Shown in pieces: positions 34,321 through 41,247 of a stretch of DNA of 64,000 bases. The stretch spans positions 62,001 to 126,000 of the forward strand of contig NZ_JAGSHT010000017.1 of assembly GCF_019947135.1 (NCBI RefSeq). The letters run 5' to 3'. This DNA comes from Occultella gossypii. GTDB lineage: Bacteria; Actinomycetota; Actinomycetes; Actinomycetales; Beutenbergiaceae. The notes beneath the pieces are model-generated. The model was not told the DNA's origin. It saw only the letters and a list, made by a program, of their open reading frames with translations, and made no database searches. Position numbers and translations under genes: made by a program. The stretch's first letter is position 1, and the number at the start of each line of letters is the position of its first letter.

Positions 34321-35400
34321 GTGGCTGACGTGGCCTTGCCCGAACTCTTCCGGGAGACCCTGCGCGCCGTCGCGCCGGGGACCGAGTTGCGGGACGGCCT
34401 GGAGCGGATCCTGCGAGGGCGCACCGGCGCCCTGATCGTGCTCGGGTACAACACGGTCGTCGAGGAGATCTGCTCCGGCGGGTTCGAGCTCGACGTCGAC
34501 TTCTCCTCCACCCGGCTGCGGGAGCTGGCCAAGATGGACGGTGCGATCGTCGTGGACCACAGCCGCAACCGGATCGTGCGGGCTGCGGTGCAGCTGCTGC
34601 CGGACTCCACGATCGAGACCACGGAGTCCGGCACCCGGCACCGCACCGCGGAGCGAGCGGCGAAGCAGACCGGCTACCCGGTGATCTCGGTGAGCCAGTC
34701 GATGCGGATCGTCGCGCTCTACGTGGGCGCGCACCGGTACGTGCTTGAGGACTCCGACGTGATCCTGTCCCGCGCGAACCAGGCACTGGCCACCCTCGAG
34801 CGGTACAAGTCCCGCCTGGACGAGGTGTCCGGCACCCTCTCCGCCCTCGAGATCGAGGACCTCGTCACCGTTCGGGACGTCGCGGCCGTGGTGCAGCGGC
34901 TGGAGATGGTGCGCCGGATCTCGGCCGAGATCTCCGACTACGTGGTGGAGCTCGGCACGAACGGGCGCCTGCTCGCGCTCCAGTTCGACGAGCTCATCGG
35001 CGGCATCGGGCCGGACCTGGAGCTCGTGGTCCGGGACTACCTGGACGTGCGCAGCGCCCGCACCCTCGACGACGTGCTCGGCTCACTCGCAGAGCTGGAC
35101 TCGACCCAGCTGATCGACCTCACCCAGATCTCCCGGGTGATCGGCGTGGGTGGCCGCCAGGGCGAGTCCCTGGACTCGGCGATCGCCCCCAGAGGCTTCC
35201 GGATGCTGACCAAGGTGCCGCGGCTGCCGATGTCCGTGGTGACGTCCCTGGTGGAGCATTTCGGCTCCCTGCAGCGGATGCTCTCGGCCACGATCGACGA
35301 CCTCGAGGTGGTCGACGGCGTCGGTACCCAGCGCGCCCGGGCCGTGCGCGAAGGGCTGTCGCGCCAGGCGGAGTCCTCGCTGCTCGAGCGCTTCGTCTGA
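34321..35400 (+). CDS. disA: diadenylate cyclase / DNA integrity scanning protein DisA
   Basis: This protein makes c-di-AMP from two ATP and scans DNA for damage. It has 359 residues, the usual size. The DAC domain covers about residues 1-145, with the catalytic motifs DGAIVVD (73-79) and GTRHRTAERAAKQT (RHR at 106-108). A helical linker follows, and then a C-terminal helix-hairpin-helix domain (about 290-359). The GTG at 34321 is preceded by GGGGGAC and gives the family-typical N-terminus. It is probably co-transcribed with radA. Confidence 0.97.
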   Translation: MADVALPELFRETLRAVAPGTELRDGLERILRGRTGALIVLGYNTVVEEICSGGFELDVDFSSTRLRELAKMDGAIVVDHSRNRIVRAAVQLLPDSTIETTESGTRHRTAERAAKQTGYPVISVSQSMRIVALYVGAHRYVLEDSDVILSRANQALATLERYKSRLDEVSGTLSALEIEDLVTVRDVAAVVQRLEMVRRISAEISDYVVELGTNGRLLALQFDELIGGIGPDLELVVRDYLDVRSARTLDDVLGSLAELDSTQLIDLTQISRVIGVGGRQGESLDSAIAPRGFRMLTKVPRLPMSVVTSLVEHFGSLQRMLSATIDDLEVVDGVGTQRARAVREGLSRQAESSLLERFV

Positions 35401-35449
35401 GGACTGCGCAGGTGGCGCGCGCTCTACTCGTCGCTCAGTTCAGCTCAAC

Positions 35450-36379
35450 TCAGGAGACGGTGAAGACCTGCTCGGTCGTGACCGGGCCGCCGCCGGTGGT
35501 CAGCCCCAGCACGAGCCGGTAGGTCCCGGCGCCGGCCACCGGCTGCCCGCCCGGGCAGCCGGCCGCGCTGCGGGTGCCGGGCCAGGTGAACGACGCCGAC
35601 TGGCCGGCGCCGGTGTCCAGCAGCACCGGCAGCTCGGCCGCGGCGGCCGGGCAGTCCTGGGTGGACCAGACCCGGTCCTCGCCGGAGTAGACCTCCAGCG
35701 TCAGCGCACCGGCGCCGACGTCCAGCAGGCACGCGACCTGGCCGGCATTGACGATCTCGACGGCCACGCCGAGCCCGGAGCCGGACGCCGTGCTTGCGGC
35801 CGAGGGGGTCAGGGTCAGGCCGACCGCCGCCGGGACACAGCTGACCGGGTTGGCCAGGGCGTCCTCGTCGGGGGTGCCGGTGGCCGGGTCGGTGGCGCCG
35901 TCCGTCGGGGTGGGCTCGGCGCCTTCGGCGGAGGTCTCGGCCGTGGTCGGTGGATCCTCGGTGGAGAGCGCGGGCAGCAGGAACCGGGTCACCCCGAACG
36001 CGATGGCGGCGATCACGGCCGCGGCGATCAGCAGGACGACCAGCCGCCGGCGCAGATAGGTGCCGCGCGTCGGAGGGTTCGGGCCGCCGCGACCGGAGCC
36101 GCCGGCTCCCGAGCGGCCCTTCGCCCCCGCCCCGCCGGCACGTGGGGCAGCGGCGTTCTTCGTGGAGCCGGCGGCACGCTTCGCCGAGCCCGCGTTGGTC
36201 CGAGGCGTTGTTCCGCGCGACGTCGTCGCGGTCGCGGACCGGGCGGTCGTCGTCGCCGTGGCCCGCCGCGACGCGGTGCCGGCCTTCGCCGTGGATGCCG
36301 AACGCCGGCCCGCACCCGTGGCGGCGACGGCCTGGGCCGACCGCTGCCTCGAGCTCTTCCCGCGCGTCTGGCTGGTCAC
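35450..36379 (-). CDS. membrane-anchored hypothetical protein with histone-H1-like N-terminal tail
   Basis: A 309-residue protein. Residues 1-105 are a low-complexity cytoplasmic tail of Ala, Thr, Ser, Arg and Lys (for example AKRAAGSTKNAAAPRAG) that resembles basic nucleoid-protein tails. One transmembrane helix lies at about 110-132. It is followed by a Thr/Pro/Glu spacer and a small beta-rich extracytoplasmic domain (about 180-309) containing three cysteines. A membrane protein also lies beside disA in mycobacteria (Rv3587c), so position is conserved while function is unknown. It converges with disA. Confidence 0.75.
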   Translation of the reverse strand: MTSQTRGKSSRQRSAQAVAATGAGRRSASTAKAGTASRRATATTTARSATATTSRGTTPRTNAGSAKRAAGSTKNAAAPRAGGAGAKGRSGAGGSGRGGPNPPTRGTYLRRRLVVLLIAAAVIAAIAFGVTRFLLPALSTEDPPTTAETSAEGAEPTPTDGATDPATGTPDEDALANPVSCVPAAVGLTLTPSAASTASGSGLGVAVEIVNAGQVACLLDVGAGALTLEVYSGEDRVWSTQDCPAAAAELPVLLDTGAGQSASFTWPGTRSAAGCPGGQPVAGAGTYRLVLGLTTGGGPVTTEQVFTVS

Positions 36380-36447
36380 GACCCGACGTTAACGCCGGGA
36401 GCGGCGAACTCCGGCGAGGCTCTCCGAGGTGTGATGCGCTTCTCGCG

Positions 36448-36825
36448 TCAGTCCGCGGTGCGCTCGGCCTGGAGCCGCTCCTCCTCGGCGCGGACCTTGG
36501 CATGGATGGCCCGCTCGGTCACGAGCCACGCCGGCGGGTCATCGCGCAGCGCCTGGATCTGCTCGGTGGTGAGGGCCTCGGTCACCCCGCCGCGGGCCAG
36601 GCCGCCGATCGAGACCGCAAGCCGTCCGGCCACCACGGGGCGCGGGTGCGGGCCGTTGCGGCGCAGTTCCACCAACCACTCCGGGGGGTTGCGCTCCAGC
36701 TCCTCCAGCTCAGCGCGGGTGGGGGTGGCGGCCTGGAACTCCTCCGGCGCCGCCGGTAGGTAGATGCCGAGCCGCTTGGCCGCGGTGGTCGACTTCATGG
36801 TCTGGGAGGAATCCTTCGTGCTCAT
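36448..36825 (-). CDS. DUF5997 family protein
   Basis: A 125-residue cytoplasmic protein of the actinobacterial DUF5997 family. It is recognised by TAAKRLGIYLPAAPEEFQ near the N-terminus and paired Pro-Pro-x-Trp-Leu motifs (NPPEWLVELRRNGPHPRPVV and DDPPAWLVTER). The C-terminus is a charged helix. No enzymatic motif is visible. It is divergent from the LysR-type substrate-domain gene with only 37 bases between the starts. This close pairing recurs in actinobacteria as far as I recall and suggests co-regulation. Confidence 0.85.
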   Translation of the reverse strand: MSTKDSSQTMKSTTAAKRLGIYLPAAPEEFQAATPTRAELEELERNPPEWLVELRRNGPHPRPVVAGRLAVSIGGLARGGVTEALTTEQIQALRDDPPAWLVTERAIHAKVRAEEERLQAERTAD

Positions 36826-36862
36826 GGGCACCAGCGTAGGTCCTCACCGTTAGGGTGAGCGG

Positions 36863-37690
36863 ATGCTGGCCCCCGCCGATGACTCCGCGCAGGCCACCGG
36901 CTTCCGGCTCGGGTACGTGCCGGGCGTCACCCCAGCGAAGTGGGTCCGGATCTGGCAGGAGCGGCACCGGATCCCGCTGACGCTCGTCCCGCTCGAGCCG
37001 GCGGCCGCCGCCGCCGACCTGGTGGCCGGTCTCGCGGACGCCGCCCTGACCCGCCCACCCCTGGACGCCGCCATTTTCAGCGCCATCACCGTCTACGTGG
37101 AGGAACCGGTGGTCGTGGTCTCCCGCGACCATCTGTTCGCGGCCCTCGGCGAGGACGAACCGGTGACCGTGGCGGACCTGGCCGACCAGACGATGCTGCA
37201 CCCGCTCGACGACGTGTTGTACGCCGCCGCGGCGGACCTGCCCGGGATCGGCGCCCGCGAGCGGCCGGCCACGACGGCGGCCGCCGTGGAACTGGTGGCT
37301 GCGGGCATCGGGCTACTCGTGGTGCCGAAGTCGCTGGCCCGGCTGCACCATCGCAAGGACGTCACCCACCGGAGCCTCGACGGCGGCCCCGCGGCTCCGG
37401 TGCAGCTCGCCTGGGTCAGCGAACGCACCACGGATGAGGTGGAGGACCTGGTCGGCATCGTGCGCGGCCGCACGGTGAACTCCTCCCGTGGTCGCCAGGC
37501 CGAGCCCGACGGCGGTGCCTCCTCCACCTCCGCCGCACCGCGCGGCGGGAAGGCCCGCCAGGGCGGCAGCGACGTGAAGGGCGGGCGCGGCCGCGACGGT
37601 TCGCGCGCCGGTGGCCGGGGCGGGAAGGGTGGCCGGGCGCGCGGGTCCACCGGCGGGCGGCGCGGCGGTTCCGGGCGACGCCGCGGCTGA
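36863..37690 (+). CDS. LysR-type substrate-binding-domain protein without HTH, with a Gly/Arg-rich tail
   Basis: A 275-residue protein. Residues 12-200 look like one periplasmic-binding-type effector domain as in LysR regulators (FRLGYVPGVTPAKWVRIWQE, LVAGLADAALTRPPL, VELVAAGIGLLVVPKSLARL). No helix-turn-helix precedes it. The last 60 residues are an RGG-like tail (GGRGRDGSRAGGRGGKGG and similar) with strong positive charge. Such tails bind RNA or DNA in other proteins. The ligand is unknown. It faces the DUF5997 gene, and mutY follows 47 bases downstream. Confidence 0.78.
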   Translation: MLAPADDSAQATGFRLGYVPGVTPAKWVRIWQERHRIPLTLVPLEPAAAAADLVAGLADAALTRPPLDAAIFSAITVYVEEPVVVVSRDHLFAALGEDEPVTVADLADQTMLHPLDDVLYAAAADLPGIGARERPATTAAAVELVAAGIGLLVVPKSLARLHHRKDVTHRSLDGGPAAPVQLAWVSERTTDEVEDLVGIVRGRTVNSSRGRQAEPDGGASSTSAAPRGGKARQGGSDVKGGRGRDGSRAGGRGGKGGRARGSTGGRRGGSGRRRG

Positions 37691-37737
37691 CGCAGCGCTC
37701 GCACGCCCGGCGAGTCGACCCACCTAGGCTTGGCGCC

Positions 37738-38703
37738 ATGACCACACCCGTGGAGCTCCGCGACGTCGCTGCTCAGGGCGCGGCAGGAGCGGGCCGCGCC
37801 GGCTCCGGGTCGGCACACGATCTGCACCTGGCCCTGCTCGACTGGTTCGCCGCCAACGCACGCGACCTGCCCTGGCGCGACCCCGCCGCCGGCGCCTGGG
37901 GCGTCCTGGTCAGCGAGATCATGCTGCAACAGACCCCGGTGGCCCGGGTGGAGCCGAGGTGGCGGGACTGGATGCTGCGGTGGCCGACTCCGGCGGACCT
38001 GGCCGCCGCCACCCCGGCGGACGTACTGCGGGCCTGGGACCGGCTCGGCTACCCGCGCCGGGCCCTGCGGTTGCGGGAGGCGGCGGGCGTGATCGCCCGC
38101 GAGCACGCCGGCCGGGTGCCCACCGCGATGGCGGCCCTGCTCGCCCTGCCCGGCGTCGGCAGCTACACGGCGGCGGCGGTGACGGCCTTCGCCCACCGGC
38201 GCCGCGCCGTCGTCCTGGACACCAACGTGCGCCGCGTCCTGGCCCGCCTGATCGGTGGCCAGGCGCTGCCGCCGCCGTCGCTGCTGGCCGCCGAGTCCGA
38301 GCGTGCGCTGGACCTGCTGCCCGACGGTGACGAGGACTCCGCCCGCTGGAACGCGGCGCTGATGGAGCTCGGTGCGCTGGTCTGCACGGCCCGTGCCCCG
38401 TCCTGCCCGGCCTGCCCGGTGCGGTCGGTGTGCGCCTGGCGCCGCGCCGGGGCACCCGCGGACTCCCACGCCGGCAAGCGCCGGACCCAGGCCTGGCACG
38501 GCACGGACCGTCAGGCCAGAGGCCGGCTCCTGGCGGCGCTTCGGGCCGCCCCCGGTCCGCTCACGCCCGCCGAGTTGGCCGCGGCCTGGGAGCCGGGCCC
38601 GCAGTTCGACCGCGCCCTGGCCGGCCTGCTCGCCGACGGCCTCGTGGCCGCCGAGACAGGGCCCGAAGGCGGTTCGGAAGGGTACGCCTTGCCGCTCACC
38701 TGA
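37738..38703 (+). CDS. mutY: A/G-specific adenine DNA glycosylase
   Basis: A 321-residue HhH-GPD glycosylase that removes adenine paired with 8-oxoguanine. The catalytic Glu is in SEIMLQQTPVARVEPRW (about residues 60-76). The helix-hairpin-helix and catalytic Asp lie in LPGVGSYTAAAVTAF and VVLDTNVRRVLARL. A 4Fe-4S cluster site reads CTARAPSCPACPVRSVC (C-x6-C-x2-C-x5-C). The C-terminus is a short winged-helix-like segment in place of the NUDIX-like domain of E. coli MutY, as in other actinobacteria. It lies near radA-disA, a DNA-maintenance neighbourhood. Confidence 0.93.
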   Translation: MTTPVELRDVAAQGAAGAGRAGSGSAHDLHLALLDWFAANARDLPWRDPAAGAWGVLVSEIMLQQTPVARVEPRWRDWMLRWPTPADLAAATPADVLRAWDRLGYPRRALRLREAAGVIAREHAGRVPTAMAALLALPGVGSYTAAAVTAFAHRRRAVVLDTNVRRVLARLIGGQALPPPSLLAAESERALDLLPDGDEDSARWNAALMELGALVCTARAPSCPACPVRSVCAWRRAGAPADSHAGKRRTQAWHGTDRQARGRLLAALRAAPGPLTPAELAAAWEPGPQFDRALAGLLADGLVAAETGPEGGSEGYALPLT

Positions 38704-38738
38704 CGGGCCCTTGCCTGCCGCACGCGTCGACGCCAGGG

Positions 38739-38794
38739 CGAACGCGGCATCGTTGGCCCTTTCGGAGCGGACGAAGCCAACAATGTCGCGTTCG
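38739..38794. repeat. 19-bp near-perfect inverted repeat between mutY and a membrane protein gene
   Basis: CGAACGCGGCATCGTTGGC (38739-38757) pairs with GCCAACAATGTCGCGTTCG (38776-38794), leaving one mismatch and one G-T wobble, with an 18-base loop. It lies in the 183-base gap 38704-38886, which has no gene. Further complementary pieces flank it (CCTGCC/GGCAGG and CCGCACG/CGTGCGG). It may serve as the mutY terminator. There is no T-run. Confidence 0.7.
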
Positions 38795-38886
38795 ACGGTG
38801 GCAGGTCGTGCGGTCCGATGACCGGTCCCGCCGAGCCCGGTGGTGCCGCCCGGCGCCATCTCGCGTGGCCGGTACGCTCGGTTGCC

Positions 38887-39438
38887 GTGACCACGCCATC
38901 CCCACAGCCCTCGGAGTCCGGCACACCGCCCGCCGACGCCCCGGCAGACGTGGTGATCGCGCGCGGCGTCCAGGCGCACACCCGGACCCTGCTCGCGATG
39001 TGCGCCGTGGCGGCGGTCCTCGGCTTCATCGGCGCGGGTGCGCTCAGCATGGCCGGACCGCAGGGCCGGGACCTTCCGATGGTCGCCGGGTTCACGCTGC
39101 TCGCGGTCGGCCAGTTGCTCGCGATCATCGGCGCCGTGCTGGCCGGGATCGGCCTTGCCGCGATCCTGCGGGGTGTCGGCGAGCCCGGCAGCACCGACTC
39201 GGCCGACGTGGGCCGCCGCCTGCTGCCGGCGCGGACCGTCGAGCGCACCGCCCGGCGGTTCGCGCTCCTGCTGCGCGTCGTCGTGGTGGCCGCGATCGTC
39301 GGGGTCGCCGTCTGGGCGATCGCCGCCCCGGCCGGACTGCTCGGCGCCGCCGTGGGGGCGGTGCTCACGATCCAGGTCGCGGTCGTCATCGCGATCGTGC
39401 GGGTCAAGGTGCTGCTCGCGCCGATGCGGCGCGCCTGA
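38887..39438 (+). CDS. hypothetical membrane protein with four predicted helices
   Basis: A 183-residue protein, family not recognised. A Pro/Ser/Ala-rich N-terminus of about 35 residues is followed by four hydrophobic helices (about residues 41-62, 73-98, 125-145 and 148-170), in two pairs separated by an Arg/Asp-rich loop. The GTG at 38887 is chosen because the preceding in-frame region contains the inverted-repeat gap. No operon partner is evident, and the gene converges with the acetyltransferase gene. Confidence 0.7.
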   Translation: MTTPSPQPSESGTPPADAPADVVIARGVQAHTRTLLAMCAVAAVLGFIGAGALSMAGPQGRDLPMVAGFTLLAVGQLLAIIGAVLAGIGLAAILRGVGEPGSTDSADVGRRLLPARTVERTARRFALLLRVVVVAAIVGVAVWAIAAPAGLLGAAVGAVLTIQVAVVIAIVRVKVLLAPMRRA

Positions 39439-39527
39439 GCAGCCCCGCCCGAGGCGACCACCGGCGCCCAACCCGACGTCCGCCGTCGGGCGTTACGACG
39501 AAGCGACCGCCGCCCGAGGAGACCCTG

Positions 39528-40100
39528 CTACGCGACCGGGGCCGGGCCGCCGGGGACGTCGAGGACCTTCAGCATGCGGGTGTTGCCGAGCGTGTTGGGC
39601 TTCACCCGTGCGAGGTCGAGGAACTCGGCGATGCCGTCGTCGCGGGAGAGCAGCAGTTCATGGAAGACGCTCTGCTCGACCACCTCACCGACGATCGGGG
39701 CGAACCCGTGCCGGGTGAAGAAGCCCACTTCGAACGTCAGGCAGAAGACCCGCTTGAGGCCGAGGTCGACGGCCCGCGCCAGGAGCGCCTCGAGCATCAG
39801 GTGACCGATGCCGGTGCCGCGGGTGTCCGCACGCACCGCCAGCGTGCGCACCTCGGCGAGGTCCTCCCACATCACGTGCAGGGCGCCACAGCCGACCACC
39901 TCCCCGCGCACCTCCGCGACCAGGAACTCCTGGACCCCCTCGTAGTAGCCGACCAGATCCTTGGCGAGCAGGATGCGGCGCTCGGCGTACGGTTCGACGA
40001 GGGTCCGGATCGTCGGCACGTCCCGGGGCAGCGCGGGCCGGATCAGCGGGACCACAGCCGGATCGGTGCTGCTGGGGCCACCTGAGCTGTCGGGATTCAC
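39528..40100 (-). CDS. amino-acid N-acetyltransferase (ArgA-like GNAT)
   Basis: A 190-residue GNAT-fold acetyltransferase. The acetyl-CoA binding stretch is LAVRADTRGTGIGHLMLEAL (R/Q-x-x-G-x-G type). The flanking VGCGALHVMWEDLAEVRTLA and CLTFEVGFFTRHGFAPIVGE blocks match the short stand-alone N-acetylglutamate synthases of actinobacteria (Rv2747 type). It would start arginine synthesis by acetylating glutamate. The GTG at 40100 overlaps the SorC regulator stop (GTGA), so it is translated after that gene, a coupling that does not fit arginine control in an obvious way. Confidence 0.85.
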   Translation of the reverse strand: MNPDSSGGPSSTDPAVVPLIRPALPRDVPTIRTLVEPYAERRILLAKDLVGYYEGVQEFLVAEVRGEVVGCGALHVMWEDLAEVRTLAVRADTRGTGIGHLMLEALLARAVDLGLKRVFCLTFEVGFFTRHGFAPIVGEVVEQSVFHELLLSRDDGIAEFLDLARVKPNTLGNTRMLKVLDVPGGPAPVA

Positions 40101-41083
40101 GGCACCAGCCTGCCACCCTCGGCGGCGCCCGGCGCACCGCGGAGCAGGCCGAGCACATGCCGGGCCGTCGTCTCGTCGGTCACCAGATCGGTGACCACGC
40201 GGGCCCGCAGAGCGCCGAGCAGGGCGTGTGCCTTCGCCTCGCCGACGACCACGCACACCCGGCGCTTGATCGCGCGCAGCTCGAGCGGGCTCGGGCCGGT
40301 GGCGCGGGCGTTGATGTCGATGTCGCGGAAGCTGCCGTCCTCGCGCAGGAACACGGTGCATACGTCGCCGACCACGCGGTCGGCGGCGAGCGAGGCGATC
40401 TCCGCGTCGTCGAGGTAGCCGGAGGAGTACACGTGCGACGGCACCTCCGCCGACAGCGCCCCGACCCCGAAGAGCGCGACGTCGACCCGCTGCTGCATCT
40501 CGAGCACCCGCCGGACGCTGCGCTCGCGCCACATCATGCGCTTGGTCTCCGGGAAGTCGAAGAACGCCGGCACCGGGAAGTGATACATCGTGGAGTCGAA
40601 CGCCGCGGCGATCGCCGCGATCAGGTCGCTGGCGTAGGTGACGCCGCTGGCATAGGTGTTCGCGGCGCCGTTGAGCTGGACCACCACGCTCCCGGGGCTC
40701 GGCGACGACTTGAGATGACGCGAGATCGCCGCGACCGTGGTGCCCCAGGCCACCCCGAGCACCATGTCCGGCCCGAACCACTCGGCGATGAGGCCGGCCG
40801 CGACCATCGCCACCTGCTCGAGCCGGTGCACCTCCGAGGCACTCTCCCGGACCGAGACCACGTGCGCCTTGATCCCGAACGTCGCGGACAACCGGTGCCC
40901 CAGCTGGGACCCGGTGCTGCTCGGCGGGCGCAGCGAGATCCGCACCATGCCGTCCTCGCGTGCGGACTTGATCAGCCGGGAGACTGTGGACCGGGAGATC
41001 CCGAGCGTGCGGGCGATGACGTCCATGGTCTGGTCCTGCAGGTAGTACATCGTGGCCGCCCGGAACGCGTCGTCCGCACGCAT
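40097..41083 (-). CDS. SorC/DeoR-type sugar-binding transcriptional regulator, probable glp regulator
   Basis: A 328-residue regulator. The N-terminal HTH is YYLQDQTMDVIARTLGISRS followed by TVSRLIKSAREDGM. The long C-terminal sugar-phosphate-binding domain shows LGVAWGTTVAAISRHLK, VVQLNGAANTYASGVTYASD and VGALSAEVPSHVYSSGYLD, the SorC family pattern. It is divergent from glpD, and the gap contains two similar 14-base sites 21 bases apart. Its effector is therefore likely to be a glycerol-derived phosphate, which is inference from position. It is followed, with overlap, by the ArgA-like gene. Confidence 0.85.
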   Translation of the reverse strand: MRADDAFRAATMYYLQDQTMDVIARTLGISRSTVSRLIKSAREDGMVRISLRPPSSTGSQLGHRLSATFGIKAHVVSVRESASEVHRLEQVAMVAAGLIAEWFGPDMVLGVAWGTTVAAISRHLKSSPSPGSVVVQLNGAANTYASGVTYASDLIAAIAAAFDSTMYHFPVPAFFDFPETKRMMWRERSVRRVLEMQQRVDVALFGVGALSAEVPSHVYSSGYLDDAEIASLAADRVVGDVCTVFLREDGSFRDIDINARATGPSPLELRAIKRRVCVVVGEAKAHALLGALRARVVTDLVTDETTARHVLGLLRGAPGAAEGGRLVP

Positions 41084-41128
41084 CGCTCACCTCGCCCTCA
41101 CGTATCGGTCACCTCGCCCGAACGGCGC

Positions 41129-41163
41129 TGCACATTCGTGCATGATGATTGCGCACTCGTGCG
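41129..41163. promoter_or_regulatory. paired operator-like sites in the SorC-glpD divergent region
   Basis: TGCACATTCGTGCA (41129-41142) and TGCGCACTCGTGCG (41150-41163) match at 11 of 14 positions and share the CGTGC half. The first is a near-palindrome (TGCAC and GTGCA arms). Their starts are 21 bases apart, two helical turns, as expected for cooperative binding of a dimer or tetramer. They lie 46 bases upstream of the regulator start and 85 bases upstream of glpD. Confidence 0.6.
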
Positions 41164-41188
41164 GACAGAGCAAGCATGTCCTCAGGGC

Positions 41189-41229
41189 CCGTCGGGCGAG
41201 GAGTCCAGGTTCGAATCTGGCCCCGACGG
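41189..41229 (+). other. tRNA-3'-half-like hairpin in the glpD leader
   Basis: CCGTCGGG (41189-41196) pairs with CCCGACGG (41222-41229). Inside this stem is GTCCAGGTTCGAATCTGG, whose GGTTCGAATC is identical to the conserved T-loop (B box) of tRNAs. The D and anticodon arms are missing, and the T-stem has mismatches, so this is not a functional tRNA gene. It may be a decayed tRNA fragment, a former integration site, or a regulatory hairpin of the glpD mRNA. It ends 18 bases before the glpD ATG. Confidence 0.45.
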
Positions 41230-41247
41230 CAGCCTCGAAGAGGAGAG

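Noticed and set aside
32355-34646. A 763-codon minus-strand frame
   Set aside because: Shadow of the cls-like gene, radA and the start of disA.
37093-39471. A 792-codon minus-strand frame
   Set aside because: Antisense to the LysR-domain gene, mutY and a membrane protein; composition is Arg/Gly/Gln noise.
41150-41235. A complete tRNA gene in the glpD leader
   Set aside because: Only a T-loop and acceptor-like stem can be drawn. D and anticodon arms are missing and the T-stem has mismatches.
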